Source of the DNA: JABFSM01 sp963762545
Lineage (GTDB): Bacteria; Gemmatimonadota; Gemmatimonadetes; Gemmatimonadales; GWC2-71-9
Assembly (NCBI GenBank): GCA_963762545.1
Contig: CAVXLC010000001.1
Span: forward strand, 496,001-560,000
DNA length: 64,000 nt
Reading direction: 5' to 3'
Under the pieces are notes generated by a model, which was given only the letters and a program-made list of their open reading frames with translations, made no database searches and was not told the DNA's origin. A program made the position numbers and the translations under genes. This document shows, piece after piece, positions 25,344-35,400 of the stretch. Every line of letters starts with the position of its first letter. Within the stretch, counting starts at the first letter, position 1.

Positions 25344-26972
25344 ATGGAGGAACGGCTCCCCGCGCTTCCTCCCACCCCCCCCGATCCGGAGGTTCGCCCG
25401 GCCGGCGATCTGCTCCGGAAGGGAAGGGCCCACGACCGCGCCGGCCGGCTGGACGACGCGGTCGCGGCGTACGAGAAGGCCGTGGCGATCGGGGAGAAGA
25501 ACGGTGAACGGGCGGTGCTGGCGGAAGCCCAGCGTCGCCTCGGCGTGATCCACCACCGCCGCAACAACGGCGCGGAGGCGCGAGAGCTCTGCCGGCGCAG
25601 CTATTACGGCGCCCTCGGCATGGGCGATCTGGTCCTCGCTGGAGAAGCGCTCAATTCCCTCGGCGGCTTCGAGTTCGAAGCCGGGCACATGGCGGCGGCG
25701 CGCACCACCTACCAGAAGGCGATCGAGCTCGCCTTCTCGAGCGAGGAGCTCCGGGGCCGGATCGAGCAGAACCTCGGTATCCTGGCCGCCATCCACGGGG
25801 ATCACGAGGCTGCCCTGAACCACTATCAGCGCTCCCTGGACGCGTTCAGCGAGGCCATGGACGAGCGGGGCTGCGCCATCGCCTATCACAATCTCGGTCT
25901 CATCGCGTCCCACCGCGCGCAGTACGAGCTGGCCGAGAGCCACTTCACCCGCAGTGCCGCCATCGCCTCCCGGTTCGGGGACGTGCACCTCCAGGGTCTC
26001 TGCAATCTCAATCATGCCGAGGTGTGCCACGCCCGGCAGCAGTACAGCGAGGCGCTGCGCCGTGCCGAGGTGGCGCTCGACATCTTCGAGCAGCTCGGCG
26101 CCCGCATGGACAAGTCCGGGGCCTACAAGGTCATCGGGATGGTGTTCCGGGATACCGGCCGTCCGGTGCTGGCGGAGCAACGGCTCAAGGCCGCCGTCGA
26201 TCTGGCGATCGAAACCGGCTGGGTGCTGGGCCAGGCCGAAGCCTCGCGCGAGCTGGCCCGGCTGCACCAGATCCTGGGCCGGAACCAGGACGCGCTGGTG
26301 CTGCTCAATTCCGCCCACCAGCTGTTCAACGGGATCGAGGCCCGGGTGGAGCTGGTGGACGTGTCCCGGAAGATGGCCACGCTCGAGGAAACCTTCCTCG
26401 CCGTGGTCCGGGAGTGGGGACTCTCGATCGAATCATCGGATGAGTACACCTTCGGGCATTGCGAGCGGGTGGCTACCTACGCGGTGGCCGTGGCCGAGGC
26501 GCTGGGACTGGACATTATGCAGCAGACCACCCTCCGGCTGGGCGCCTACCTCCACGACGTCGGCAAGGTCCGGGTGCCCCATGAGATTCTGAACAAGCCG
26601 GGCCGTCTCACCGACGACGAGTTCGAGCTCATGAAGCTCCACACCATCCACGGCGTGGAGCTGCTGGCCGGGGTCGAGTTTCCCTGGGACCTCAAGCCGC
26701 TGATCCGCTGGCACCACGAGAAGCTGGACGGCACCGGGTATCCCGATCGTCTCCGCGGCGACGAGATCCCCATCGGAGCCCAGGTCATCTGCATCGTGGA
26801 CGTATTCGACGCGCTGACCACGACGAGGAGCTACCGTCCCGCCATGACGCGGGAAACGGCGCTGGCCGAGCTGGAGCGCTGCCGGGGGTGGTGGCGGCCC
26901 GACGTGTTCGAGGCGTTCATGGGGTCGGTAGGCGCCCCCGGCTGGGAGGAGCGGGCCCCCGCGACCGTTTGA
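25344..26972 (+). CDS. TPR-HD-GYP signalling phosphodiesterase
   Basis: This 542-residue cytoplasmic protein has N-terminal TPR repeats (about residues 20-345) and a C-terminal HD-GYP domain. The HD motif is in YLHDVGKVRVPHEIL, and the GYP-type motif is DGTGYPDRLRGDEIP. HD-GYP proteins usually hydrolyse cyclic-di-GMP or related dinucleotides. No GGDEF domain is present. TPR input rather than a receiver suggests control by protein contact. It follows the lipoprotein pair and ends 45 bases before the SDR gene. Confidence 0.88.
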   Translation: MEERLPALPPTPPDPEVRPAGDLLRKGRAHDRAGRLDDAVAAYEKAVAIGEKNGERAVLAEAQRRLGVIHHRRNNGAEARELCRRSYYGALGMGDLVLAGEALNSLGGFEFEAGHMAAARTTYQKAIELAFSSEELRGRIEQNLGILAAIHGDHEAALNHYQRSLDAFSEAMDERGCAIAYHNLGLIASHRAQYELAESHFTRSAAIASRFGDVHLQGLCNLNHAEVCHARQQYSEALRRAEVALDIFEQLGARMDKSGAYKVIGMVFRDTGRPVLAEQRLKAAVDLAIETGWVLGQAEASRELARLHQILGRNQDALVLLNSAHQLFNGIEARVELVDVSRKMATLEETFLAVVREWGLSIESSDEYTFGHCERVATYAVAVAEALGLDIMQQTTLRLGAYLHDVGKVRVPHEILNKPGRLTDDEFELMKLHTIHGVELLAGVEFPWDLKPLIRWHHEKLDGTGYPDRLRGDEIPIGAQVICIVDVFDALTTTRSYRPAMTRETALAELERCRGWWRPDVFEAFMGSVGAPGWEERAPATV

Positions 26973-27004
26973 TCCCCGGGGGGCGAGGCCCCTCCCCGCC
27001 GTTG

Positions 27005-27010
27005 TAGATT
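27005..27010 (+). promoter_or_regulatory. -10 box of a leaderless transcript (SDR operon)
   Basis: TAGATT at 27005-27010 lies seven bases before the ATG at 27018, with no ribosome site. No clear -35 is seen. It matches the spacing at 2.9, 29.6, 46.0 and 59.8 kb. Confidence 0.5.
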
Positions 27011-27017
27011 CCTGCAC

Positions 27018-27725
27018 ATGCCGTCCCCGATCGCCCTGGTTACCGGGGCCACACTGGGTATTGGCCGGGCCACCGCCTTCGCGCTGGGGCGGGCCGGGTA
27101 TCGGGTCGGCGTCTGCGCCCGGACCGCCGCCAAGGTCGACGCCCTGCTTCGGGACCTTGGCGCCGAGGGCATCGAGGCGGCCGGCCGCGCGGCCGACGTG
27201 TCCAGTCCCGCGGAGGTCCAGGCGCTGGTCGCGCTGGTGTCCCGCTCGCTCGGACCCGTCGATACCCTCATCAACAATGCCGGCATCGCCCGTCTCCGCC
27301 CCTTCGTCGAGCTGAGCCTCGAGGACTGGGACGCGACGATGGCGACCAATGTCCGCAGCCTCTATCTGGTGACCCGGGAAGTCCTTCCCGGCATGCGCGC
27401 CCGCAAGCACGGCTTCATCGTCAATCTGGCCAGCCTGGCCGGCAAGAATGCGTTCGTCGGCGGCAGCGCCTACGTGGCGTCGAAGCACGCGGTGCTGGGG
27501 TTCAGCAAGACCCTGATGCTGGAAGTGCGGAAAGACGGCGTCCGGGTGATGGCGGTCTGCCCCGGCTCGGTGGATACGCCGCTGATGCGGGACCAGTCGG
27601 TGCTCAACCCCAATCGCGATTCCATCCTCAAGCCCGAGGACGTGGCGCAGGCGATTCTGGATGCCCTGCGGATGCCGCCGCGCGCGCTGGTGAGCGAAAT
27701 CGACATCCGCCCCGCCAATCCATGA
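27018..27725 (+). CDS. Short-chain dehydrogenase/reductase
   Basis: This 235-residue classical SDR has the cofactor motif TGATLGIGRA, NNAGIA, and the catalytic Ser/Tyr/Lys (LASLAG, SAYVASKHAV). It uses NAD(P)H to interconvert alcohols and ketones; the substrate is unknown. It heads an operon with a small iron-sulfur protein (ATGA overlap) and a histidine kinase. The promoter suggests a leaderless mRNA. Confidence 0.9.
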   Translation: MPSPIALVTGATLGIGRATAFALGRAGYRVGVCARTAAKVDALLRDLGAEGIEAAGRAADVSSPAEVQALVALVSRSLGPVDTLINNAGIARLRPFVELSLEDWDATMATNVRSLYLVTREVLPGMRARKHGFIVNLASLAGKNAFVGGSAYVASKHAVLGFSKTLMLEVRKDGVRVMAVCPGSVDTPLMRDQSVLNPNRDSILKPEDVAQAILDALRMPPRALVSEIDIRPANP

Positions 27726-27955
27726 CCGGCGTTTCCGGAGAACGGCCGGCGGTGCTGGTCGATCGCTGTGTCTGTAGAAACCAGCGGTTCCTGGATCTCC
27801 TGCCCGAGGCGCGGACCCGCTCCTGGAGCCTCAACGAGCTGATCCGGGTGACCGGGTGCGGCGGCCAGTGCGGGCTCTGCCGTCCCTACCTCCGCCGCAT
27901 GCTGGCCACCGGCGAGACCGCGTTCCACTGCCTGCTCCCCCCGGATCCGGCATGA
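27722..27955 (+). CDS. Small BFD-like [2Fe-2S] protein
   Basis: This 77-residue protein has the cysteine pattern CVC (C16 and C18) and later CGGQCGLC (a final CxxC spacing), as in bacterioferritin-associated ferredoxin (BFD)-like [2Fe-2S] domains. It probably binds an iron-sulfur cluster and shuttles electrons or senses redox or iron. The ATG overlaps the upstream SDR stop by four bases and its stop overlaps the kinase start likewise. Partnership with the SDR or the kinase is likely but not shown. Confidence 0.75.
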   Translation: MTGVSGERPAVLVDRCVCRNQRFLDLLPEARTRSWSLNELIRVTGCGGQCGLCRPYLRRMLATGETAFHCLLPPDPA

Positions 27956-29526
27956 CCCAGCCGGTGCGAGGGAAGGGCGCGCGGCCGACCGGATGGGATG
28001 GCTTCCTGGCCACCCTCATTCGTCCGGCGACGCTCACCTTCCTGGCGATGGCGATCGGGTGGGCCGGCATCTACATGGCGTATCGGGGGAGCCCGCTCGG
28101 CACCATGCTGGCGGGGGGCTGCACGTTGGGCGGACTGCTGGCGGTGCGGCGCGGCCGGAACCTCGGGCGCCGGCAACGCGCCAACCTCGAGGGCGCCATT
28201 GCGGCGGCCGCCGCACGCAATCGCGAGCTGGAGCTGCTGCGCCGGCTGGGTTCGACGCTGCTCGGGGTCCGCAGCAGCGGCGAGCTGCTCGAGGAAGTGG
28301 TGCAGCTCGCCGCCAGCCTGCTCCAGGCCGAAGGCAGCGCCATCATGCTGCTCGCGGAGGAGGGGCGCTTCCTCCGGGTCGCGGCGGGCGCCGGGCTGCT
28401 TCGTGGGGCGGGCGGGAGCCTCCTCCCGATCGACAAATCGCTGGCCGGGTTCACGGTGCTGGGTGACCTCGCGATCACCAGCGACGACATGGAGCACGAT
28501 CCCCGCAACTTTCCCCTCGACACCCTGCCGGCGCACCTCAACCGCGCCATCTGCGTGCCGCTGCGATCTTCCGGCGTGGTGATCGGAGCCGCCTGCGCCT
28601 ACAACCGGCTCGACGGGCGGACCTTCGACGAGCATGACACCGCCCTGCTCACCGCGCTGGGAGAACAGGTCGCCGTGGGGCTCGACCGCGCGACCATGCT
28701 GGAGGAGACCCGGCGCAACGAGCGGGAGCTGGCGGAGAAGAACCGCGAGCTGGTCCGGGTGACCAAGCTCAAGGATGAATTCCTGGCCAACATGTCCCAC
28801 GAGCTGCGCACCCCGCTCAATGCCATCATCGGGTTTTCCGAGCTCATGCTGATGCCGGGCGCCGGGGCGCTCGACGAGCAGCAGCGCGATTTTCTGGAGT
28901 CCATCGCGCGGAACGGTCGGCATCTCCTGGGCCTGATCAACAACATCCTCGATCTTTCGAAGATCGAGGCGGGGCGCATGTCGGTCCACCTGACCCGGGT
29001 CGACCTGCGGGACTCGATCCAGGGCGCGGTGACCGACACGAGCAGCCTCCGGTCCGCCAAGCGGCAGACGGTGACGGTCGATGTGGGAAGCGAGCCGCTG
29101 TTCGTCGTGGCGGATCATATCAGGGTCCGTCAGGTCCTCTTCAACCTCCTCTCCAACGCGTCGAAATTCACGCCCGAAGGCGGCACCGTGAGCCTGTCGG
29201 CCCTGCGCACGCCGGTACCGCTCCCGGTGCCCGCGGACCGCGCCGGGGACCAGCCACGCCTGACCAGCCGCGACGCCGTCTGGGTGTCGGTGCGGGACAG
29301 CGGCATCGGCATCCGCCAGACGGACATGAAGAAACTGTTCCAGGTATTCAGCCAGGTCGATGCCTCCAGCAGCCGCCAGCAGCAGGGCACCGGCCTCGGC
29401 CTGGCCCTCTGCAAGCAGTTCGTGGAGCTCCATGGCGGCACCATCGGGGCGGAATCGATCTTCGGGGAGGGGAGCACCTTCTGGTTCATCCTGCCGGTCG
29501 AGGGGCCGGTCCGCCATCCGGTCTGA
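27952..29526 (+). CDS. GAF-domain sensor histidine kinase
   Basis: This 524-residue hybrid-free histidine kinase has two membrane segments near the N-terminus (about 20-65), a GAF domain (about 95-260) with FDEHDTALLTALGEQVAVGL, and a HisKA H-box (FLANMSHELRTPLNAIIGFSEL). An HATPase domain has the N-box LFNLLSNASKFTPEGG, and VSVRDSGIGI and GTGLGLALCK as G-boxes. No receiver domain is present. Its cognate regulator is not adjacent. Its ATG overlaps the ferredoxin stop by four bases. Confidence 0.92.
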   Translation: MTQPVRGKGARPTGWDGFLATLIRPATLTFLAMAIGWAGIYMAYRGSPLGTMLAGGCTLGGLLAVRRGRNLGRRQRANLEGAIAAAAARNRELELLRRLGSTLLGVRSSGELLEEVVQLAASLLQAEGSAIMLLAEEGRFLRVAAGAGLLRGAGGSLLPIDKSLAGFTVLGDLAITSDDMEHDPRNFPLDTLPAHLNRAICVPLRSSGVVIGAACAYNRLDGRTFDEHDTALLTALGEQVAVGLDRATMLEETRRNERELAEKNRELVRVTKLKDEFLANMSHELRTPLNAIIGFSELMLMPGAGALDEQQRDFLESIARNGRHLLGLINNILDLSKIEAGRMSVHLTRVDLRDSIQGAVTDTSSLRSAKRQTVTVDVGSEPLFVVADHIRVRQVLFNLLSNASKFTPEGGTVSLSALRTPVPLPVPADRAGDQPRLTSRDAVWVSVRDSGIGIRQTDMKKLFQVFSQVDASSSRQQQGTGLGLALCKQFVELHGGTIGAESIFGEGSTFWFILPVEGPVRHPV

Positions 29527-29542
29527 TACGGAAGCCCCGGAA

Positions 29543-29572
29543 TTGGCCAGCCCGGGCGTCCCGGGCTAGATT
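29543..29572 (+). promoter_or_regulatory. Promoter of the czc operon, leaderless
   Basis: TTGGCC (29543-29548) and TAGATT (29567-29572) with an 18-base spacer lie upstream of the ATG at 29579. The -10 is six bases from the start codon and there is no ribosome site, so the mRNA is probably leaderless. Confidence 0.5.
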
Positions 29573-29578
29573 CCGCCC

Positions 29579-29917
29579 ATGGGAAGATCCCTGGTCCGCC
29601 GGTTGCTCGCCACGGCGATGCTCTGCGTCGTCGGCGTCGGCGGTGGCGGCATGCCCACGCTGGACGCGCTGGTGTTCCATGGACCCAGCCGGCTGGTCGA
29701 GTCGCTCCGGCCGCACTACGAGGCCTCGAGCGCCTGCCACGGGGACGGATGCAGTATCCGGTCCGAGGCCCAGCCGCGGATTCTGGGAGACCGGCCCCCC
29801 GAGGCCCCCCCGGTGGTCGCGGTCCAACACGTCGAGCTGGCGTCCTTCCGGGAGCCGGTCCTCCGTGGCTCCCCATCCCTCCGCTACTTCTCGCGAGCCC
29901 CGCCCGTCGTCGCCTGA
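29579..29917 (+). CDS. Small secreted Cys/His protein at head of metal efflux operon
   Basis: This 112-residue protein has a signal peptide (MGRSLVRRLLATAMLCVV...) and a small CHGDGC motif with a nearby His (HYEASSACHGDGC). It ends in FSRAPPVVA. It matches the protein after czcA in length (112) and in its C-terminal SRAPP ending, so the two look like paralogues. The place and motif resemble CzcI-like periplasmic metal-binding regulators, but no direct family is recognised. It lies 63 bases before czcC. Confidence 0.55.
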   Translation: MGRSLVRRLLATAMLCVVGVGGGGMPTLDALVFHGPSRLVESLRPHYEASSACHGDGCSIRSEAQPRILGDRPPEAPPVVAVQHVELASFREPVLRGSPSLRYFSRAPPVVA

Positions 29918-29980
29918 TTTCCGTTTTGCCAGAGCGCCGGGTCCGTCCGGGCCGGCCGCTCGCCAACACACAGGGACATC

Positions 29981-31348
29981 ATGCGACACCTGACATGGGT
30001 GCTGGCGCTGGCGTCATTCGCCGGCGCCGCATCGGCCCAACAACCTGACTCCGCCGCGCGCCGGGCGCCCGATCCCGGCGGCGTGCCGCTGGTGCCCGAT
30101 TGCGTGCGCCCGACCCCGCTGGGGCCGGGGAGCGCCGCGCCGGATTCGGTCTGCCTGACCCGCGGGGCGGCCCTGGCCGCTGCGGCGGCTCGAAATCCCC
30201 AGATCCGGGCGGTCCAGGAGCAGGTCGCCCAGGCCCGGGCCCGGCGGGTCCAGGGCGTGGCGATTCCGGATCCCCAGTTCGATCTGGAATTCAACGAGGC
30301 GACCGGGCTCTTCGGCGGAGGCGCCGCCACCGACCGGATCGTCGGCACTTCCCTGCAGATCCCCTTTCCCGACAAGTTCCGCCTGCGGGGCCGGATCGGC
30401 CGCGCCGACGTGTTGTCCACCGAGGCGTCGCTGCTCGCCCTGCGCCAGACCATCGCCGCGACGACTTCCCAGGTGTACGACTCGTTGCTGGCCGCCCTCC
30501 GGCACCAGCACGACCTCGAGCAGGCCAAGGCGCTCGCCGAGGACTTTCTCACCAAGACCAACGCGCGGTTCGAGGGCGGCAGCGCGGCGCGGCTGGACGT
30601 GATCCGGGCCCGGGTGGACGTGGCCCAGGCGGAAAACGATCTCATCACCAACGCCCGCGACATCGTGAACGCGCGCGCGTCGCTCAACCGTCTCATCGAC
30701 CGGCCCCTCGGCGCGCCGCTCGCGGTGTCGGATTCGCTGGTGCTTCCGCCGCCGCCGCCGGCGCTCGAGCCCCTGGAAGCGGCGGCGTTCGAGTCCCGGC
30801 CCGAGCTGGTGGGCCTCCAGCGTGCCCAGGAGGGAGCCAAGGCCACCACCGCGCTGGCGCGGGAATACTGGCTCCCCGACGTCACGTTCGGAATCAGCCA
30901 CAACTACGCCGCTCCGGGGCCGGGCATCTTTTCCACCGGCGTCTCGCTGCCGCTCCCGGTCTTCTTCTGGCAGCACTCCAAGGGGGAGATCGCGGAGTCG
31001 CGCCACCGGGAGCTGGAGCTCGAGGCCTCCTATCGCGATCTCAAAGCCGAGGTGGGCCAGGACGTGCGGAGCGCGTATGCCGCTGCCGCCACGGCGCAGC
31101 GCCAGGCGGTGTTTCTCCGGGATGTCCTGCTGCCGTCGGCGCGTGAAGCCTACCGCATCGCGTCAGTCAGCTACGGCCTGGGCGGGGCCTCCGCGCTGGA
31201 GGTGCTGGATGCGCGGCGGACCCTCCGGGATGCCGAAAGCCAGTACACCGATGCTCTCGCGGCGGCCAGCATGGCCCGCGCCGATTTGCAGCGCGCCGTC
31301 GGCGCGCCGCTCGAACGTTTCGAGGCCGGAGGGCCCCGTGGTCAATAG
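29981..31348 (+). CDS. czcC: TolC/CzcC-family outer-membrane efflux protein
   Basis: This 455-residue outer-membrane factor has a signal peptide (cleavage near ASA/Q) and two long repeated helical-hairpin halves typical of OEP proteins. One runs through the NPQIRAVQEQVAQARARR block and the other through NARASLNRLIDRPLG. It forms the outer channel of a heavy-metal RND pump with the next two genes. Its last 11 bases overlap the adaptor gene start. Confidence 0.85.
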   Translation: MRHLTWVLALASFAGAASAQQPDSAARRAPDPGGVPLVPDCVRPTPLGPGSAAPDSVCLTRGAALAAAAARNPQIRAVQEQVAQARARRVQGVAIPDPQFDLEFNEATGLFGGGAATDRIVGTSLQIPFPDKFRLRGRIGRADVLSTEASLLALRQTIAATTSQVYDSLLAALRHQHDLEQAKALAEDFLTKTNARFEGGSAARLDVIRARVDVAQAENDLITNARDIVNARASLNRLIDRPLGAPLAVSDSLVLPPPPPALEPLEAAAFESRPELVGLQRAQEGAKATTALAREYWLPDVTFGISHNYAAPGPGIFSTGVSLPLPVFFWQHSKGEIAESRHRELELEASYRDLKAEVGQDVRSAYAAAATAQRQAVFLRDVLLPSAREAYRIASVSYGLGGASALEVLDARRTLRDAESQYTDALAAASMARADLQRAVGAPLERFEAGGPRGQ

Positions 31349-32480
31349 ACTCATTGTCGTCGCGGGAATCGCTGCGGCCCTGGTGGCCGCGGGCTGCGGC
31401 CGCTCCGCCGATACCGCGGACCAGCCCGCCGCGGCGCCCGCCGAGGGCCGCATCGTGGTGGATTCGGCCCAGCGGGCGCGGTTCCAGATCGCGGCCGTCG
31501 ATTCGGCCACGTTCTCGCCGACGGTGCTCACGACCGGCACGGTCGCCTTCAGTGCCGATCGCTCGACCCAGATTCTGGCCCCGATGTCCGGACCGGTGGT
31601 GCGTATCCTGGTTAATCCCGGAGAGCACGTCCGCGCCGGGCAGGCCCTCGCCACTGTGGCCTCGCCGGACTTTGCCGCGGCGGTCGCCGCCTTCGGCAAG
31701 GCCCAGGCGGTCTGGCGCAACGCGCAGCGCATCGCCGAGCTGGACGAGAAGCTGTTCGCCAACGACGCGCTGGCCCGCCGCGAGCTGGACCAGGCGCGCA
31801 CCGACCTGGCGGGCGCCGAGGCGGACCGGGACGCGGCCCTGGCCCAGCTCAAGACGCTGGGCGTGGACTCCGCCGCGGTCGATGCCATCCGCGAGGGGCG
31901 CGCCGCCGCGCCGGTCGAGGCCATCATCCGGGCGCCCATCCCCGGCACCCTGGTCGAGAAGCTGATCACGCCCGGACAGCTGCTGCAGGCCGGCTCCACG
32001 CCCTGCTTCACGGTGGCGGACCTCTCGGTGGTCTGGGTGCTGGCCAACGTGTTCGAGCGGGACCTGCGGGACATGCGCCGGGGCGAGCGGGCGGCCATCG
32101 CGACCGAAGCCTCCCCCGATACGCTCTGGGGCGTGGTGGACTACATCGCGGCCCTGGTCGATCCCGCTACCAAGGCCACCTCGGTCCGGGTGATCGTCCC
32201 CAACCAGCGGGAGCTGCTCAAGCGGGACATGCTGGTGCAGGTGAGCATCCAGTCGGCCTCACGCCGCACCGGGCTGCTGGTGCCGGTCGCCGCCGTGCTC
32301 CGGGACGACGAGAACCTGCCCTACCTCTTCGTGGCGATGGCGGATGGCAGCTTCGCGCGCCGCCGGATCGAGCTGGGCGGGCGGGTGGGCGGGCGGTACG
32401 AGGTGGCCTCCGGGCTCGCCGCGGGAGAGAAGATCGTGGTGGACGGGGCGCTCTTCCTCCAGGCCTCGGGCCAGCAATGA
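31338..32480 (+). CDS. czcB: RND efflux periplasmic adaptor, CzcB/CusB-like
   Basis: This 380-residue HlyD-family membrane-fusion protein has a lipobox (LVAAGC) near the N-terminus. A lipoyl-like hairpin (GPVVRILVNPGEHVRAGQALATV) leads into an alpha-hairpin and IRAPIPGTLVEKLITPGQLLQ. The C-terminal beta-barrel and membrane-proximal parts follow (LPYLFVAMADG). Start is GTG at 31338 preceded by GGAGGG. There is no His-rich zinc-binding extension. It links the CzcC channel to the CzcA pump. Confidence 0.85.
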   Translation: MVNRLIVVAGIAAALVAAGCGRSADTADQPAAAPAEGRIVVDSAQRARFQIAAVDSATFSPTVLTTGTVAFSADRSTQILAPMSGPVVRILVNPGEHVRAGQALATVASPDFAAAVAAFGKAQAVWRNAQRIAELDEKLFANDALARRELDQARTDLAGAEADRDAALAQLKTLGVDSAAVDAIREGRAAAPVEAIIRAPIPGTLVEKLITPGQLLQAGSTPCFTVADLSVVWVLANVFERDLRDMRRGERAAIATEASPDTLWGVVDYIAALVDPATKATSVRVIVPNQRELLKRDMLVQVSIQSASRRTGLLVPVAAVLRDDENLPYLFVAMADGSFARRRIELGGRVGGRYEVASGLAAGEKIVVDGALFLQASGQQ

Positions 32481-35400
32481 GCGAGCCTCTCGACCCGTCG
32501 GTCACCCCGGGAGGCCTCGCGGGGCGCCGGTCGCTGATTCACCGGCTGGTGGCCGTTGCCCTGGAGCAGCCTCTCCTGGTGGTCCTCGCCGCGCTCGCGG
32601 TCGGCGGCATCGGCGTCTGGTCGTTCATGCGGCTTCCGGTGGACGCGTACCCCGATCTCGCGCCGCCCATGGTGGAGATCGTGACCCAGTGGCCGGGCCA
32701 CGCCGCCGAGGAGGTCGAGCGCCTCATCACCGTGCCGGTCGAGACGGAAATGAACGGCCTGCCCCGGTTGGAGGTGGTGCGGTCCATTTCTCTCTACGGG
32801 CTGTCCGACGTGCGTCTGGTGTTCCAGGACGGCACCGACAACTACTTCGCGCGGGAGCGGGTCTTCGAGCGGCTGCGGGGAGTCGAGGTGCCCGACGGCG
32901 TGGCCCCGGACGTGGCGCCGCTCTTCTCCCCCTCGGGCCTGGTCTATCGCTACGTCCTGACCAGTCCCGATCGCACCCCGATGGAGCTCAAGACCCTCCA
33001 GGACTGGATCCTCGCCAAGGCGTACAAATCGGTGCCGGGGGTGGCGGACCTGTCCTCGTTCGGCGGCCAGACGATGCAGTACCAGGTCCTGCTCGACCCC
33101 ACCAAGGTGGCCGGCGCGGGGCTCTCGATTCCCGATATCGCCGCGGCCCTCGCCGCCAACAACGGGAACGCCGGCGGCGGCTTCTACTCCGAGGGCGGCC
33201 AGTTCTATTACGTCCGCGGTCTGGGCCGGCTCACCTCCACCCAGGACATCGAGAACGTCGTCCTGGCCGTGAAGGACGGCACCCCGATTCTGGTCCGCAA
33301 CGTGGGGCAGGTGGTGGTCGGCTTCGCGCCGCGCCTGGGCCAGTTCGGCTTCAACGAGTCGAACGACGCGGTCGAGGGCGTCGTGCTGATGCGCACCGGG
33401 GAGCAGGCCCAATCGGTGCTCAAGGGAGTCGAGGCCAAGACCGCGGAGCTCAACGGCGGCGTGTTGCCCAAGGATGTCCGGATCCATCCATTCTACGATC
33501 GCAGCGACCTGGTGCATCTCACCACGCGGACCGTCATCGGGAATCTGACCCGCGGAATCTTCCTCGTTGTGGTCATTCTGATTCTGTTCCTCCTGGACGC
33601 GCGTTCCGGGCTCATCGTTGCTGTGACCATCCCCCTGGCGCTCCTGTTTGCGGCCATCCTCCTCGACCTGCGGCACATCCCCGCCAATCTCCTGTCCATC
33701 GGAGCGATCGATTTCGGCATCCTGGTGGACGGCGCTGTGGTGATGGTGGAGAACATTCACCGGAATCTCGCGGCGCGACGGGAGGGCGGATTATCCCTCA
33801 AGGAGATCATCGCACAGGCCGCCTCCGAGGTGGACCGGCCCGTGGTGTACGCGGTCGCCATCATCATCGCCGGGTTCCTCCCGATTTATGTGCTCTCGGG
33901 GCCGTCGGGCCGGCTGTTCCGGCCGATGGCGGACACGACGATCTATGCCCTGATCGGCGCGCTGGCGCTGACCCTGACGGTGCTGCCGGTCCTGTGCGCC
34001 TGGTTGTTGCGTGCCGGCGTTCAGGAAACCCGGAACCGGGTCTTCGAATCCATTCGTGCCTGGTACGCGCGGATACTGGACTGGTGTCTGCGGTATCCCC
34101 GTCGGACCGTGGCGGGCTCGCTGGCGCTCTTTGCCGGTGCCCTACTGCTGACTCGAGCCATCGGGGCGGAGTTCATGCCCCATCTCGACGAGGGCGCGTT
34201 GTGGGTCCGCGCCACCATGCCGCCGACGATCTCCCTGGAGGAATCGAGCAAGATCGTTCCCGAGATTCGGCAGATCCTCCATGGCTTTCCGCAGGTCACC
34301 GACGTGGCCTCGGAACATGGCCGTCCCGACGACGGGACCAACCCGATCGGATTCTTCAACGCCGAGTTCTACGTCGGCCTCAAACCCTATGATGAGTGGG
34401 AGGGGCCCATCCGGTCCAAACCGCAGCTGGTGGCCGAGATTGCCAGGAAACTGGCGGTGTTTCCCGGCATCACGTTCAACTACACCCAGCCGGCGGAAGA
34501 CGCGGTGGACGAGGCCGAGACCGGCCTCAAGAGTGCACTCGCCGTCAAGGTGTTCGGACCGGATCTCCAGGTGCTGGAGTCGAAGGGCAGGGCGATTGCG
34601 AAGATTATCGAGGCGGTCCGTGGGATCGGCCGCGTGCTGGTGGTGGAAGAGCTGGGCCAGCCCAGTCTCACGGTGGAGATCGATCGCGCCAAGATCGCGC
34701 GCTATGGGCTGAGCGTGGAACAGGTCAACGGGCTGATCGAAGCGGCGGTTGGCGGCACCGCGGCCACCCAGGTGGTACAGGGCGAGAAGCTCTTCGACCT
34801 GGTCGTCCGGCTGGAGCCGAGGTTTCGCGAGACCCCCGAGCGAATCGGATCGATTCTGGTGGCCACGCCCGACGGGCAGCAGGTGCCCCTCCGCGAGCTG
34901 GCGAAGATCGGCGTCACCAGCGGCGCGTCCTTCATCTACCGGGAAGGGAATTCCCGCTACATCGGCGTGCAGTACGCCGTCGAGGGGCGGGACCTGGCCG
35001 GGGCGGTTGAGGAGGCCCGAGCCAAGGTGGCGCGCGCCGTCACCATGCCGACCGGGTATCACGTCGAGTGGGGCGGAGAATTCGAGGACTACGTCGCGTC
35101 CAAGGGACAGCTTGCGGTGGTGCTTCCCTTGACCGTGGCCCTGATCTTCCTCCTGCTGTTTGCCTTGTACCGGAACTTCTCGTTCCCGTTCATCACCGTG
35201 CTGGGGGTCGCCCTCTCCGCGCCGGTCGGCGGTATTCTCACGCTGGCCCTGACCGGGACGCCGTTCTCGGTGTCGTCCGGCATCGGGTTCCTGGCGCTGT
35301 TCGGCGTGTCGGTGCAGACGGCGGTGGTGTACATCTCCTACGCCAACGAGCTCCGGCTGTCCGGGCGGTCGATCGCCGAGGCGGCGCGCGAGGCGGCGCT

